Part shown: in pieces, positions 1-8,714 of the stretch
How positions within the stretch are numbered: the first letter of the stretch is position 1
Layout of the letters: each line of letters starts with the position of its first letter
From: UMGS1491 sp944380925
Lineage (GTDB): Bacteria; Bacillota; Clostridia; Oscillospirales; Acutalibacteraceae
Assembly (NCBI GenBank): GCA_944380925.1
Contig: CALWJD010000001.1
Location: 186,001 to 250,000 of the forward strand
Length of the DNA stretch: 64,000 nt
Direction: 5' to 3'
Notes under the pieces: model-generated
What the model saw: only the letters and a program-made list of their open reading frames with translations
The model's database searches: none
What the model was told of the DNA's origin: nothing
Made by a program: the position numbers and the translations under genes

Positions 1-185
1 TAAGGAGTATCATCTACCCTCTTATGTTTATCATACGCAAAATCTCTGATTTGGTGACAGTGTATATCAAGCACCCCTTTTTTGCGCGCCCTACCTATAA
101 TGCTGGATGAAAAGTATTCCTCACACACCTCTGGAAAAAGGGTCATAACGTCAATTTCAATTTTACTTTCTACCTCGTTATTCAT
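1..185 (-). CDS. trmD: tRNA (guanine-N1)-methyltransferase TrmD, N-terminal part (cut by window edge)
   Basis: TrmD methylates G37 of tRNAs with a GG at positions 36-37, using SAM, and so protects the reading frame. The 61 residues visible read from an ATG at 183-185 and match the family start: DVMTLFPEV, then SSIIGRARKKG, then IRDFAYDKHKRVDD. The start overlaps the rimM stop by 8 bp, the usual translational coupling in the rpsP-rimM-trmD cluster. The catalytic knot lies beyond the left edge. Confidence 0.93.
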   Translation of the reverse strand, partial: MNNEVESKIEIDVMTLFPEVCEEYFSSSIIGRARKKGVLDIHCHQIRDFAYDKHKRVDDTP

Positions 186-693
186 CAAAAATACCCTCGA
201 TAGGATTTATAAATATTTTGTTCTCATCAAAATTAACATCTACCAAAGTGCCATTTATAACAGGCACCAAGTACTCTTTATCTTCTTCGGAATTATATAT
301 CTCGTAAATGTCATTTGCGCCCGTGTTGAAAACATCCTTTAAAGTGCCGTAAAACCTGTTACTTTCAAAATTGTATACATCGCAACCTTTTAGTTCCTCG
401 ATAAAATAACTTCCGGGCTCTATCGGAATATCATCACGAAAAGCGTAAATATATTTTCCTTTTAGTTTTTCCGCCGACTCTTTATTTTCAATCCCGGTTA
501 AAAAAAGCAAAACCTGAGCTTTATGCACACGCATGCCATCAATCTTTAAAGGCTCGGCATTTACGTCAATAAAAAGATTTTCTATATCAAAAAAAACTTC
601 GGGGCTATCGCAATAATGCTCTACTTTAAGCTCTCCCTTGAGCCCTCTTGAGCCAACAATTTTTCCAACACATAAATATTTTTTTCTTGCCAT
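178..693 (-). CDS. rimM: 16S rRNA maturation factor RimM
   Basis: RimM is a 30S assembly factor that binds S19 and helps mature the 16S head. At 171 residues it has the normal length. The N-terminal RimM barrel opens with KKYLCVGKIVGSRGLKGELK. The C-terminal PRC-barrel segment contains LKDVFNTGANDIYEIY, a near-signature of the family, followed by KEYLVPVINGTLVDVNFDENK. It lies between the KH-protein gene and trmD in the standard order and overlaps trmD by 8 bp. Confidence 0.96.
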   Translation of the reverse strand: MARKKYLCVGKIVGSRGLKGELKVEHYCDSPEVFFDIENLFIDVNAEPLKIDGMRVHKAQVLLFLTGIENKESAEKLKGKYIYAFRDDIPIEPGSYFIEELKGCDVYNFESNRFYGTLKDVFNTGANDIYEIYNSEEDKEYLVPVINGTLVDVNFDENKIFINPIEGIFDE

Positions 694-768
694 AATTTTA
701 TGTTTCCTTAAAAAACAGTTTTATATAACACGTCAGGACTTTTATCCAAACGTGTTATATTAATAATC

Positions 769-1014
769 TTAACCTATTTCAATAGCCACTTTGATATCAT
801 TTTTCATAGCAGCGGCACGCACAATATTTCTTATGGACTTTGCGATACGTCCTTGCTTGCCGATAACTCTTCCCATATCGCTTTCGTCTACAATTACTCT
901 GTAAACAACCAGCCCATCTTGCGCGGAATCATCTTTTAAAATCTGAATAGCATCCGTTTTTTCTACAAGTTCGCGCAAAATAACATTCAAAAGATTTTTT
1001 ATTAAATCGTCCAT
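769..1014 (-). CDS. khpA: KH-domain RNA-binding protein KhpA
   Basis: This small single-KH protein (81 residues) is of the YlqC/KhpA type. The KH signature is seen as GRVIGKQGRIAKSIRNIVRA near residues 48-67, including the GxxG loop GKQG. In Firmicutes KhpA pairs with KhpB/Jag and affects cell-wall synthesis and RNA regulation (family knowledge). It sits in its conserved place between rpsP and rimM. Confidence 0.93.
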   Translation of the reverse strand: MDDLIKNLLNVILRELVEKTDAIQILKDDSAQDGLVVYRVIVDESDMGRVIGKQGRIAKSIRNIVRAAAMKNDIKVAIEIG

Positions 1015-1062
1015 TATTAAATTTTCCTCGCTTCAATCTAAAAAGTATCAAAAATTTAATTA

Positions 1063-1458
1063 TTATTCGGCTGCTTTATCTTGAGCGGCTTCCTCTGCAG
1101 GAGCTTCTACTTCTTTCGCTTCTACCTCTTTAGCCTCTGCTTCGGCCTTAGCTTTAGCTTCTTCTTCCTGCTTTTTGGCTGCTCTTTTGCTTATTTTCTT
1201 AACTTCTTTCTTTTCCTTTGGATTTTTAATTTCGTTTATAATGCTCTTTACTCTGTCGGTTGGTTGAGCACCATTTGCTATCCATTTTTCAACTTTTTCC
1301 ATATCAAGTTTGATATCAACCGGATTTACCATGGGATTAAAATATCCAATTTCTTCGATGCATCTTCCGTCACGTGGCGAGCGTGAATCTGCCACCACTA
1401 TTCTGTAAAAAGGTTTTTTGTGTGCACCCATTCTGCGAAGTCTTATTTTTACTGCCAT
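1063..1458 (-). CDS. rpsP: 30S ribosomal protein S16 with long acidic/alanine tail
   Basis: This is a component of the 30S body. The first 80 or so residues are classic S16 (AVKIRLRRMGAHKKPFYRIV, then DSRSPRDGRCIEEIGYFNP, then GAQPTDRV). The protein is 131 residues long, against about 80-90 in most bacteria. The extra C-terminal 45 residues are Ala/Glu/Lys-rich and low in complexity (KAKAEAEAKEVEAKEVEAP), probably disordered. It lies downstream of ffh and upstream of khpA. Confidence 0.97.
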   Translation of the reverse strand: MAVKIRLRRMGAHKKPFYRIVVADSRSPRDGRCIEEIGYFNPMVNPVDIKLDMEKVEKWIANGAQPTDRVKSIINEIKNPKEKKEVKKISKRAAKKQEEEAKAKAEAEAKEVEAKEVEAPAEEAAQDKAAE

Positions 1459-1528
1459 TTTTCTTTTCCTCCATAAAATTAATAATTTGATTTTTATATA
1501 TTTAAATTAAACATATAAACTAAGTTAG

Positions 1529-2863
1529 TTACCCAAAAAACTTCGGCATTTTAAATCCAAACATGCCACGTTTGCCTTTGCCGCCAAATTTTTTCATAAG
1601 TTTTTGCATTTGCTCAAATTGCTTAAGAAGCTTATTTACTTCCTCGACTTTTACGCCGCTTCCCGCCGCAATTCTTTTCTTACGGGAAAAATCTATGATA
1701 TTTGGTTTTTCTCTTTCTTTCATGGTCATAGATAGTATTATTGAATACATCCTATCAATCACTCTATCATCTACGTCAACGTCTTTTAGCTGTTTATCCA
1801 TACCCGGAAGTTTAGTTAAGATTGATTTTAAAGGGCCCATTTTTCTTATTTGCATCATCTGATCTTTTAAATCATCAAGCGTGAAACTATTTTTTTGAAG
1901 CTTCTGCGCCATTCTCATGGCTTCTTGCTTATCAAAATTCGATGTCGCATCTTCTATAAGAGTCAGGACGTCACCCATTCCAAGTATTCTGGAAGCCATA
2001 CGATCCGGGTGAAAATCTTCTAAATTTTCAAGTTTTTCGCCTGTTCCGATAAACTTTATCGGCTTACCCGTAACCGCTTTGGCTGAAAGTGCAGAACCGC
2101 CTCTTGTATCGCCGTCAAGTTTTGTTAGTATAACGCCTGTAATATCAAGCAAATCGTTAAAAGATTTGGCTACCGAAACCGCGTCTTGCCCGGTCATGGC
2201 GTCAACCACCAACAAAATTTCTTGAGGATTAAGAGCATCTTTTAAATTTTTAATTTCATTCATAAGCTCTTCATCAACATGAAGTCGGCCCGCGGTATCA
2301 ACTATCACAACGTCATGCCCATAATCTTTTGCATAGGAAATAGCCTCGTTTGCAATATCCAAAGGCGAAATATTACCTTTTTCAAAAACATGGACATCAA
2401 TCTGCGAACCCAAAACCTGCAGTTGCTTAATAGCGGCAGGCCTATAAACATCGCACGCAACAAGCATCGGTCTATGACCTTGTTTTTTAAGCTTTAGCGC
2501 CAATTTTGCCGCATGTGTTGTTTTTCCCGAACCTTGAAGTCCGCAAAGAAGTATAACCGTTGGGGGCTTAGATGCAAAAACCAACTGATTTTTTTCTTCG
2601 CCCATCAAACTGATTAGCTCTTCGTTTACAATTTTGATAACCATCTGAGCAGGTGTCAGGCTTTCCATGACCTTGGCCCCCACGGCACGCTCTATAACCT
2701 TGTTAGTAAAATCTTTGGCGACTTTATAATTTACGTCGGCTTCCAAAAGCGCCATACGTATTTCTCGCATTGAGCTTTTAACGTCCGCTTCCGTAAGCTT
2801 TCCTTTAGACCTTAATCTTTTAAAAGCTGCGGAAATTTTTTCAGAAAGATTTTCAAAAGCCAA
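1529..2863 (-). CDS. ffh: Signal recognition particle GTPase Ffh
   Basis: This is the SRP54 homologue, which binds signal peptides on ribosomes together with 4.5S RNA and docks to FtsY. The order is N domain (MAFENLSEKISAAFKRLRSKG), G domain with P-loop GLQGSGKTT (about residue 107), DTAGR and TKLDGDTRGG, then the Met-rich M domain (KMGPLKSILTKLPGM, MQKLMKKFGGKGKRGMFG). Its 444 residues are full length. It is co-transcribed with ylxM upstream (gap about 20 bp) and rpsP downstream. Confidence 0.98.
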   Translation of the reverse strand: MAFENLSEKISAAFKRLRSKGKLTEADVKSSMREIRMALLEADVNYKVAKDFTNKVIERAVGAKVMESLTPAQMVIKIVNEELISLMGEEKNQLVFASKPPTVILLCGLQGSGKTTHAAKLALKLKKQGHRPMLVACDVYRPAAIKQLQVLGSQIDVHVFEKGNISPLDIANEAISYAKDYGHDVVIVDTAGRLHVDEELMNEIKNLKDALNPQEILLVVDAMTGQDAVSVAKSFNDLLDITGVILTKLDGDTRGGSALSAKAVTGKPIKFIGTGEKLENLEDFHPDRMASRILGMGDVLTLIEDATSNFDKQEAMRMAQKLQKNSFTLDDLKDQMMQIRKMGPLKSILTKLPGMDKQLKDVDVDDRVIDRMYSIILSMTMKEREKPNIIDFSRKKRIAAGSGVKVEEVNKLLKQFEQMQKLMKKFGGKGKRGMFGFKMPKFFG

Positions 2864-2884
2864 AATATCACCTTACCTTCTCAG

Positions 2885-3247
2885 TTAATCATCGCTGTAT
2901 TTTTCAGTAATTTTCAAAATTTTTTTTAAATCTTCAAAAACAAGCTTTTGTTTTTGCAAAAGTTCTTCGCTTTGCAACTTTTTTATAATATTTTCGATTT
3001 TGGCAAAGTCAGATTTTATTAAATCCATCTTTTTTAAAAAACCAAGCTCATTTTCAAATTTCATAAGCGCGCTTTCGGAATGCTTAACGGAATCAAAAAC
3101 CGCTTGTCTGCTCTTATTTGTGTTTGCCGCAATTTCAGAAAGAGAAAAATCCTCGCTGTAATAGGCGTACAAATCTTCAAATTTAGATTTGGAAAGCATT
3201 TTTCCATATAAATCCATAAGCAGTGGGATTGTTACATTTTTATCCAA
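2885..3247 (-). CDS. ylxM: YlxM/p13-like SRP-associated HTH protein
   Basis: This 120-residue protein has a sigma-70 region 4-like helix-turn-helix: LLMDLYGKMLSKSKFEDLYAY, then SLSEIAANTNKSRQAVFDSV. YlxM family members sit directly upstream of ffh and in streptococci modulate SRP and FtsY. Here it is the first gene of the minus-strand operon. The second half is Lys/Leu-rich and probably a helical hairpin. Confidence 0.9.
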   Translation of the reverse strand: MDKNVTIPLLMDLYGKMLSKSKFEDLYAYYSEDFSLSEIAANTNKSRQAVFDSVKHSESALMKFENELGFLKKMDLIKSDFAKIENIIKKLQSEELLQKQKLVFEDLKKILKITEKYSDD

Positions 3248-3418
3248 AACTAAACGCTCCCTAAATTTATATTGTTGTCAAGTAAAATACTTTACACGCT
3301 ATTTTTAGAATATACTATTTTGATAATCGTGTCAATAGTTTTTTTAATATCATAATAAGTAAAATTCAACATATAGATTTAAATATAAAACAAAATAATT
3401 TGATGGGAAAATAAAAAT

Positions 3419-4309
3419 ATGAAAGTCAAAATCTTTATACCTAAAAAATTAAAGAAAAATATAATCCTTGCCGCTTCCCTTTCAGTACTTTTCATAACCT
3501 CTTTATTTTGCGTACCTTTTTGCTTGCATGAAAATAATTCTTCGAATAAATCCGAAAGCATAAAACTCCCTGTTATAATGTACCACCTTATTCTTAAAAA
3601 TCCGGGAAGCAAAAACAGATTTATCGTTTCGGAAAAAATTTTTGAAAATGACCTAAAATATATAAAAAACAACGGATTTACGACAATACTTGTAAAAGAC
3701 TTGATTAATTACACCGAAAATAAAAAAGAATTACCCGACAAACCAATTCTTTTAACTTTCGATGACGGTGCTTATAACAACTATTTATATGCTTTTCCGC
3801 TCGCTCAAAAATATAATGCAAAATTTGTATTTTCGCCTATTGGAAAAGAAGCGGATAGATATGAAAAAAGCCACGATGAAAACCCAAGTTATTCCCATAC
3901 AAATTGGGGAAAAATTATAGAAATGTCGAAATCCGAATTGGTAGAAATTCAAAATCATACGTACAACATGCACGGCTCCAAGAAGCCAAGAATAGGATGT
4001 ACAAAAGCCAAAAACGAAACTGATGAAAAATACAAAGAAAACTTAGCAAAAGATTTATTAAAAGAGCAAAAACTGATTGAAGAAAAAACAGGAATAAAAC
4101 CAACCGCCTTTTTTTATCCCTTTGGTGCAATAAGCGATAAATCGGAAGAAATTATTAAATCTCTCGGATTTAAAGCAACTTTTGACTGCGAAAACAAAAT
4201 GAACTTTATTACCAAAGACCCCACTTGTTTATTTAGGTTACATAGGTTTTTAAGGCCACCCGACGTTTCTTCCGAAGAATTCTTTGAAAAAATTAATAAA
4301 AACAAATAA
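3419..4309 (+). CDS. Membrane-anchored polysaccharide deacetylase (NodB/CE4 family)
   Basis: CE4 enzymes remove N-acetyl groups from peptidoglycan or related sugars with a divalent metal. Visible motifs are the N-terminal hydrophobic segment at about residues 14-33, motif 1 LLTFDDGAYNN, motif 2 QNHTYNMHG (HxxxxH metal ligands) and motif 3 FFYPFGA. These fit an active enzyme of 296 residues. The PDA-family order (HLILKN, ILVKDLINY) resembles sporulation and spore-cortex deacetylases. It is followed 14 bp later by an amidase-fold protein gene and then murD, so a role in wall or spore-wall remodelling is inferred. Confidence 0.88.
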   Translation: MKVKIFIPKKLKKNIILAASLSVLFITSLFCVPFCLHENNSSNKSESIKLPVIMYHLILKNPGSKNRFIVSEKIFENDLKYIKNNGFTTILVKDLINYTENKKELPDKPILLTFDDGAYNNYLYAFPLAQKYNAKFVFSPIGKEADRYEKSHDENPSYSHTNWGKIIEMSKSELVEIQNHTYNMHGSKKPRIGCTKAKNETDEKYKENLAKDLLKEQKLIEEKTGIKPTAFFYPFGAISDKSEEIIKSLGFKATFDCENKMNFITKDPTCLFRLHRFLRPPDVSSEEFFEKINKNK

Positions 4310-4323
4310 TGGAGTGATATAAT

Positions 4324-5031
4324 TTGCCAACTGTTTTTTTAAGTTACGAAAACAATATAAGTACAAATGCTTTTTTAAGAAGCAAATCGGAGTATTATTT
4401 AAAACTGATAATAAAACAAACCATGGAATGTTTAAATTCAAACTGCATAAGCTATGTTACCCACAAAAACTCAAACCCCAAAAATGAAATTGACGCAAAT
4501 ATAATTTTATCTACCGCCGGAAATCAAAAATTGCTCCCATACAACCAAAATGGAATACAAATATTTTTTACACCCGGAAACCCAAAATCAAAAAGGCTCG
4601 CAGAGATAATGGCAGAAAATTTAAAAAATATATATTACAGTCCATTAGGTATTACTATACACCCCAAAGAAAAAAATCAATCAAACGGAGGATCGCTCGT
4701 CGGAACGTATGTGTATATGCGTTTAGGGAATGAAAAAAGCAAGAAGGATATGCTGTGGCTAAAGGAAAACACAGAAGAAATTTCCCAAAATATTATAATG
4801 TCCCTGACGGAATATTTCGGATTACCTTTTGCGCCTTGCATGAGACCTCTAAAAGGAATAGCAAAACTTGATTCAAACATTTTTTCCAAACCAAGCAAAA
4901 AATCTAAAATTATAGGTTACATAGCAAAAAACAAAAAAACACAAATTAGCGGGCAGTGGGAAGATTGGTACATAATAGGGCAAAATCATAATTTAGGGTA
5001 TGTTCCAAGCAAATTCATAGATATAATATAA
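4324..5031 (+). CDS. Degenerate amidase_3-fold protein with C-terminal SH3 domain
   Basis: The frame starts with TTG at 4324, after the RBS ggagtg at 4312. Residues of about 55-165 line up with N-acetylmuramoyl-L-alanine amidase type 3. The segment DANIILSTAGN stands where the family has a D-x-F-V-S-I-H-A-N pattern, so the zinc-binding His appears replaced. Downstream KSKRLAEIMAENL matches the KSxxLAxxI helix. Residues 178-235 form a bacterial SH3-like domain (GIAKLDSNIFSKPSKKSKII, then GYVPSKFIDII). There is no signal peptide. It may be a pseudoenzyme that binds wall fragments. Assignment of the fold is by eye. Confidence 0.6.
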   Translation: MPTVFLSYENNISTNAFLRSKSEYYLKLIIKQTMECLNSNCISYVTHKNSNPKNEIDANIILSTAGNQKLLPYNQNGIQIFFTPGNPKSKRLAEIMAENLKNIYYSPLGITIHPKEKNQSNGGSLVGTYVYMRLGNEKSKKDMLWLKENTEEISQNIIMSLTEYFGLPFAPCMRPLKGIAKLDSNIFSKPSKKSKIIGYIAKNKKTQISGQWEDWYIIGQNHNLGYVPSKFIDII

Positions 5032-5112
5032 TTATAATTTTATATACATAGACATATTTTTGATATGGCTGTAAAATAAAATCAATATTTTAATTAAAAA
5101 AGGTGATAAAAA

Positions 5113-6534
5113 GTGCAAGAAAACTATATTGATTTTTTAAACAGCCTAAAAAATAAAAAAGTGATGTTTTGCGGAATAGGGCGAAGCAATTTACCACTTA
5201 TAGATGTATTTACAAAAAACGGAATTAACGTTATTGCGTATGACTCTAAACCACAAGAAAAATTTGATGCCAAAATAATAGAAAAGTTAGAAAACAATCC
5301 CTTAGCTAAACTAAGATTTGCCGATGAATCCGTTTGGGACGATAATATAGATGTTATAATAAGGACTCCGGGAATGAACTTTTTTTCCGAAAAGATAACC
5401 AAAGCAAGAGAAAAAGGGATTATTGTTACCTCCGAAATGGAAATTTTCTTTGATTACTGCCCCTGCCCTATTATTGGAATAACAGGAAGCGACGGCAAAA
5501 CAACAACTTCAACATTAATCCACGAAATATTAAAAGCAGACGGCAAAACGGTACATCTTGGCGGCAATATAGGCGAGCCTTTGCTCCCGAAAATAGAAAG
5601 CATTTCCAAAAATGATATCGCCGTGGTAGAACTTTCGAGCTTTCAACTGATTTCAATGAGGCAAAGCCCCGAAACCGCAATAATTACGAATATCTCGCCC
5701 AATCACCTTGACGTCCACAAAGATATGAATGAATACATTGATGCCAAAAAACAAATTTTACTTCACCAAAATGCTTTTTCAAAAACAATACTTAATTTCA
5801 ATAATGAAATCACAAAAAATATGATTGGTCTCGTGCGAGGCAAAGCAATATTCTTTAGCAGAACAGATAATCTCCAAAATATGCCATGCAGCGTATGGGT
5901 TGACGATAATAAGAATATAATATATACCTGTAACAAAAACACAAATCAAAAAAATGAAGTAATTATAAATACTGCGGATATAAAAATCCCGGGCAACCAC
6001 AATATAGAAAACTATCTGACCGCAATCGCCGCCGTACATGATATGGTTTCCCCTGAAAGCATTAAAAAAGTTGCCACTTCTTTTCCGGGCGTTAAACACA
6101 GAATTGAATTCGTAAGAGAAGTGGGCGGTGTTTCATATTATAACGATTCAATCGCCTCCAGCCCAAACAGAACCATAAGCGGCACTCTTTCATTATTTGA
6201 TAAAAAAATTATTCTTATAGCCGGCGGATACGATAAAAAAATTCCGTTTGATACCCTGGCGCCTAAAATAGCAGAAAAAGTTTCCACTTTAATACTTTTG
6301 GGACAAACATCGGAAAAGATATTAAACGAAATCGAAAAGCTACCCAAAAGCAAAACTGAAAATCTTAATATTATAAAAACGACTTCTATGCAAGAAGCCG
6401 TAGAAAAAGCAAAAGAAGTCTCAAAACAGGGTGATATAGTGGTACTCTCCCCCGCTTGCGCAAGTTTTGACCTTTATAAAGACTTCGAAGCACGCGGAGA
6501 TCACTTTAAAGAATTGGTTAATTTATTACTATAA
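5113..6534 (+). CDS. murD: UDP-N-acetylmuramoyl-L-alanine--D-glutamate ligase MurD
   Basis: MurD adds D-Glu to UDP-MurNAc-L-Ala in the cytoplasm using ATP. At 473 residues it is full length, with GTG start at 5113 after aggtgat. The N-terminal Rossmann domain (KKVMFCGIGRSNLPLIDVF) is followed by the ligase P-loop GITGSDGKTTTSTL (about residue 120), then SSFQL, TNISPNHLDVH, PGNHNIENYLTA and YNDSIASSPNRT, with C-terminal LSPACASFD. Another Mur ligase gene, murC, lies at 55.9 kb. Confidence 0.97.
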   Translation: MQENYIDFLNSLKNKKVMFCGIGRSNLPLIDVFTKNGINVIAYDSKPQEKFDAKIIEKLENNPLAKLRFADESVWDDNIDVIIRTPGMNFFSEKITKAREKGIIVTSEMEIFFDYCPCPIIGITGSDGKTTTSTLIHEILKADGKTVHLGGNIGEPLLPKIESISKNDIAVVELSSFQLISMRQSPETAIITNISPNHLDVHKDMNEYIDAKKQILLHQNAFSKTILNFNNEITKNMIGLVRGKAIFFSRTDNLQNMPCSVWVDDNKNIIYTCNKNTNQKNEVIINTADIKIPGNHNIENYLTAIAAVHDMVSPESIKKVATSFPGVKHRIEFVREVGGVSYYNDSIASSPNRTISGTLSLFDKKIILIAGGYDKKIPFDTLAPKIAEKVSTLILLGQTSEKILNEIEKLPKSKTENLNIIKTTSMQEAVEKAKEVSKQGDIVVLSPACASFDLYKDFEARGDHFKELVNLLL

Positions 6535-6634
6535 TAAAGATTTTAATATTACTTCCAACATGGCAAATAGAAAAAACATCAAAAACACTACATCCAAATG
6601 CATTTCATCATTACCAAAAAAGGATTAAAAATTA

Positions 6635-7438
6635 ATGAAACTTAAGGTAAAAATTGTATCAGGACTTCTTTGTATATCTTACGCTTTGGGACTAATCATG
6701 CCGCACGATACTCATGCTACAGTAGATCCAAACGATGAACCTACATCACATTTTGCGCCTATTCCGGAAGAATATAGCCCTCGGGAAATAGAATTGTGGT
6801 GCCAACAAGCGCAAATGGAACTCGAGTTAATGGGGAGCAGGGAAAAGATTAACTCTATTCGCGAACTTCTACAAACCGGACAAACTACCATGCAAATTGA
6901 TGCACCTAACCCGGATATTCCTCAAGATCTCGTAATAGATGATCCTGACTATTTACTCATATCAAACCTCGGCACCGCCTTACTGGCAGCATCTTTATAT
7001 TATACGGTTACTAATGACCATACCCTCATAGAAAAATTAATGCAATATATAGAAATTAATAATGTTGACGTCAACCGTTGTGAAGGCACCTTACTACATA
7101 TGGCAATAGCTCAAGGGAAACCTTGTGAAAATTTTGTGCTTTTTCTTTTAGAAAAACGCCACGCCAATCCGAACATTAAAACATCCTTCGATGGCAGCAC
7201 CGCTTTGCACGCTGCAGTGTTGTCCGCGCAAGCTGATATGATTAGTATTTTAATAAGCCACGGAGCAGACGCAACCATTACCAACAATCGTGGACTAACT
7301 CCATATGCATTAGCCGACGAACCGCTTGCAAACTTTGGAATCGCTAACGAAACACTGCTGACAAAAGAAGACCGAAGAATGATAAATTCAATACGAAACA
7401 TGACCTATGTATTTATTGCCCGTGGCATAACAAAATAG
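6635..7438 (+). CDS. Secreted ankyrin-repeat protein
   Basis: This 267-residue protein has a Sec signal peptide (MKLKVKIVSGLLCISYALGL, cleavage expected after HATV or nearby). An N-terminal charged region is followed by two to three ankyrin repeats at about residues 135-240, e.g. GSTALHAAVLSAQADMISIL, then ISHGADATITNNRGLTPYAL. Ankyrin repeats mediate protein-protein contacts. In bacteria, exported ankyrin proteins often target eukaryotic cells or act as toxin or antitoxin partners (family knowledge). No catalytic domain is seen. RBS aaaagga is 10 bp before the ATG. It may be transcribed from murD, since no clear promoter was found. Confidence 0.85.
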   Translation: MKLKVKIVSGLLCISYALGLIMPHDTHATVDPNDEPTSHFAPIPEEYSPREIELWCQQAQMELELMGSREKINSIRELLQTGQTTMQIDAPNPDIPQDLVIDDPDYLLISNLGTALLAASLYYTVTNDHTLIEKLMQYIEINNVDVNRCEGTLLHMAIAQGKPCENFVLFLLEKRHANPNIKTSFDGSTALHAAVLSAQADMISILISHGADATITNNRGLTPYALADEPLANFGIANETLLTKEDRRMINSIRNMTYVFIARGITK

Positions 7439-7467
7439 AAACTTTTTAAGTTAATATTTTAATGTAC

Positions 7468-7512
7468 GCTTTCCCAGCGAGTATGGTTTTCTGCTCACTG
7501 GGAAACTTTTTA
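7468..7512 (+). terminator. Rho-independent terminator after ankyrin gene 1
   Basis: Inverted repeat TTTCCCAGCGAG / CTCACTGGGAAA with one mismatch, followed by a T run (ctttttat). It closes the gene ending at 7438. Confidence 0.75.
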
Positions 7513-7582
7513 TAAAAACATGTATTCAATTAATCATAAACTGTATAAATAACAAGGGTTATTTATAAATTTTAAAAATATA

Positions 7583-7611
7583 TTGACATATAGTTAAAAA
7601 TAGACTATAAT
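7583..7611 (+). promoter_or_regulatory. Consensus sigma-A promoter of ankyrin gene 2
   Basis: TTGACA at 7583-7588 and TATAAT at 7606-7611 with a 17-bp spacer, both perfect consensus hexamers, about 60 bp upstream of the ATG at 7673. Confidence 0.85.
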
Positions 7612-7672
7612 ATGACCACAATATAATTTTGCAAAATTAATTAATTTCAATTTTTAGAAAGGTATTTATTTT

Positions 7673-8137
7673 ATGAAACTCAAAACAAAAGCAAAAGTTT
7701 TATTTGGGGCATTAATTGTTTCAAGTTTGGTTCAACAATTAAGTAATTTTTCACCTATCTGTGCATCAGGTGAGGCATCAACTATCCCGCCAACAAGTTC
7801 GCAAGAATTTTCAGCCCCCAAAATGATGTCAGAAGAAGAAATGGCACATGAGCTCTATACTGCTGTACAGCGTAACGATTGCAATCGCATAAAGGAACTA
7901 TATCATATGGGTGCCAATATTAATACACGGGAGTATCACCCCATAGGATATACGCCTCTACATCATGCGGTATTATTAAACCGTTTAGATGCGGTAAAAT
8001 GTCTAATCGAAGAATGTGGCGCAAATGCAGCATTACCAAATAAAAAAGGAAGCCGTTTAACTCCATATTATTTGGCAACTTCAAGAGACAGATTTGATAT
8101 ACTGCTTTATCTTGCCGGTCGGGGAATTTGTGAATAA
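7673..8137 (+). CDS. Small secreted ankyrin-repeat protein
   Basis: This 154-residue protein starts with a Sec signal peptide (KLKTKAKVLFGALIVSSLVQ, cleavage near SPICASG). It carries about two ankyrin repeats: AVQRNDCNRIKELYHMGANI, then GYTPLHHAVLLNRLDAVKCL and a partial third ending in LAGRGICE. Its opening (MKLKTKAKV) is close to that of the upstream ankyrin protein (MKLKVKIV), so the two probably arose by duplication and divergence. It has its own consensus promoter and RBS agaaagg. Confidence 0.85.
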   Translation: MKLKTKAKVLFGALIVSSLVQQLSNFSPICASGEASTIPPTSSQEFSAPKMMSEEEMAHELYTAVQRNDCNRIKELYHMGANINTREYHPIGYTPLHHAVLLNRLDAVKCLIEECGANAALPNKKGSRLTPYYLATSRDRFDILLYLAGRGICE

Positions 8138-8255
8138 AATAACTCTAAAATGCTACAGCGAAAAGTTGTGGCAATATGAATATAAAAACAAATGTATATT
8201 AGCTTTTAAACAATAAAAATATTTGTAAAATTGAAATATTATTCAACTTATATGT

Positions 8256-8290
8256 AAAAAAGCCTGCATAATATTGATGTGGGCTTTTTT
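8256..8290 (+). terminator. Terminator downstream of ankyrin gene 2
   Basis: Hairpin AGCCTGCAT / ATGTGGGCT followed by TTTTTT. Confidence 0.65.
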
Positions 8291-8603
8291 ATAATAAAAA
8301 CTTGGTTTTAAAGTAAAAAATTGGACGGACAATCACTCTAAACGCTATAAACTTAAAACCAAAAGCACATGAAAAAACATTATCTTATATAAATTACAAA
8401 CAAATAAAGCTATTTATCACCAACCTAAAATCTATATCAAAAAATAATAAACCTAAACCTGAGCAACCTCTTATTAAAAAAGCAATATCGATACTCCATA
8501 CTTACACAAATAACGCCAATCTCAAAACTCTCAGAAATTATAAAGTTTCAATCAAACCGCATTGCCAATTTTAATAAACATTTTAAAACACCATATCACG
8601 GAA

Positions 8604-8642
8604 ACAAAAATCACGACCACGTTTTAAAAAACTTGGTCGTGA
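8604..8642 (-). terminator. Terminator of the secreted protein gene at 8715-9557
   Basis: On the minus strand TCACGACCAAG pairs with CGTGGTCGTGA across a T/A loop, followed by TTTTTG. This is a strong stem 70 bp past the stop codon. Confidence 0.8.
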
Positions 8643-8714
8643 CCATTTTATTGAACAAATACCCATTTCCTTAAATTTTCAAATATATGCTTTTGAAACA
8701 CTAATCAAAACTTA

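Larger units (their letters stand above)
8138..8714. other. 577-bp AT-rich intergenic stretch, no intact gene
   Basis: The stretch lies between convergent genes and contains a terminator for each (8256-8290 and 8604-8642). Between them a plus-strand frame from about 8451 to 8572 stays open (reads KPKPEQPLIKKAISILHTYT) but has no start or RBS. It may be decayed coding sequence. Nothing else is recognised. Confidence 0.5.

Noticed and set aside
8451..8572. Open plus-strand frame in the 8.1-8.7 kb gap
   Set aside because: No start codon, RBS or recognisable motif. Kept only as a note in the intergenic entry.
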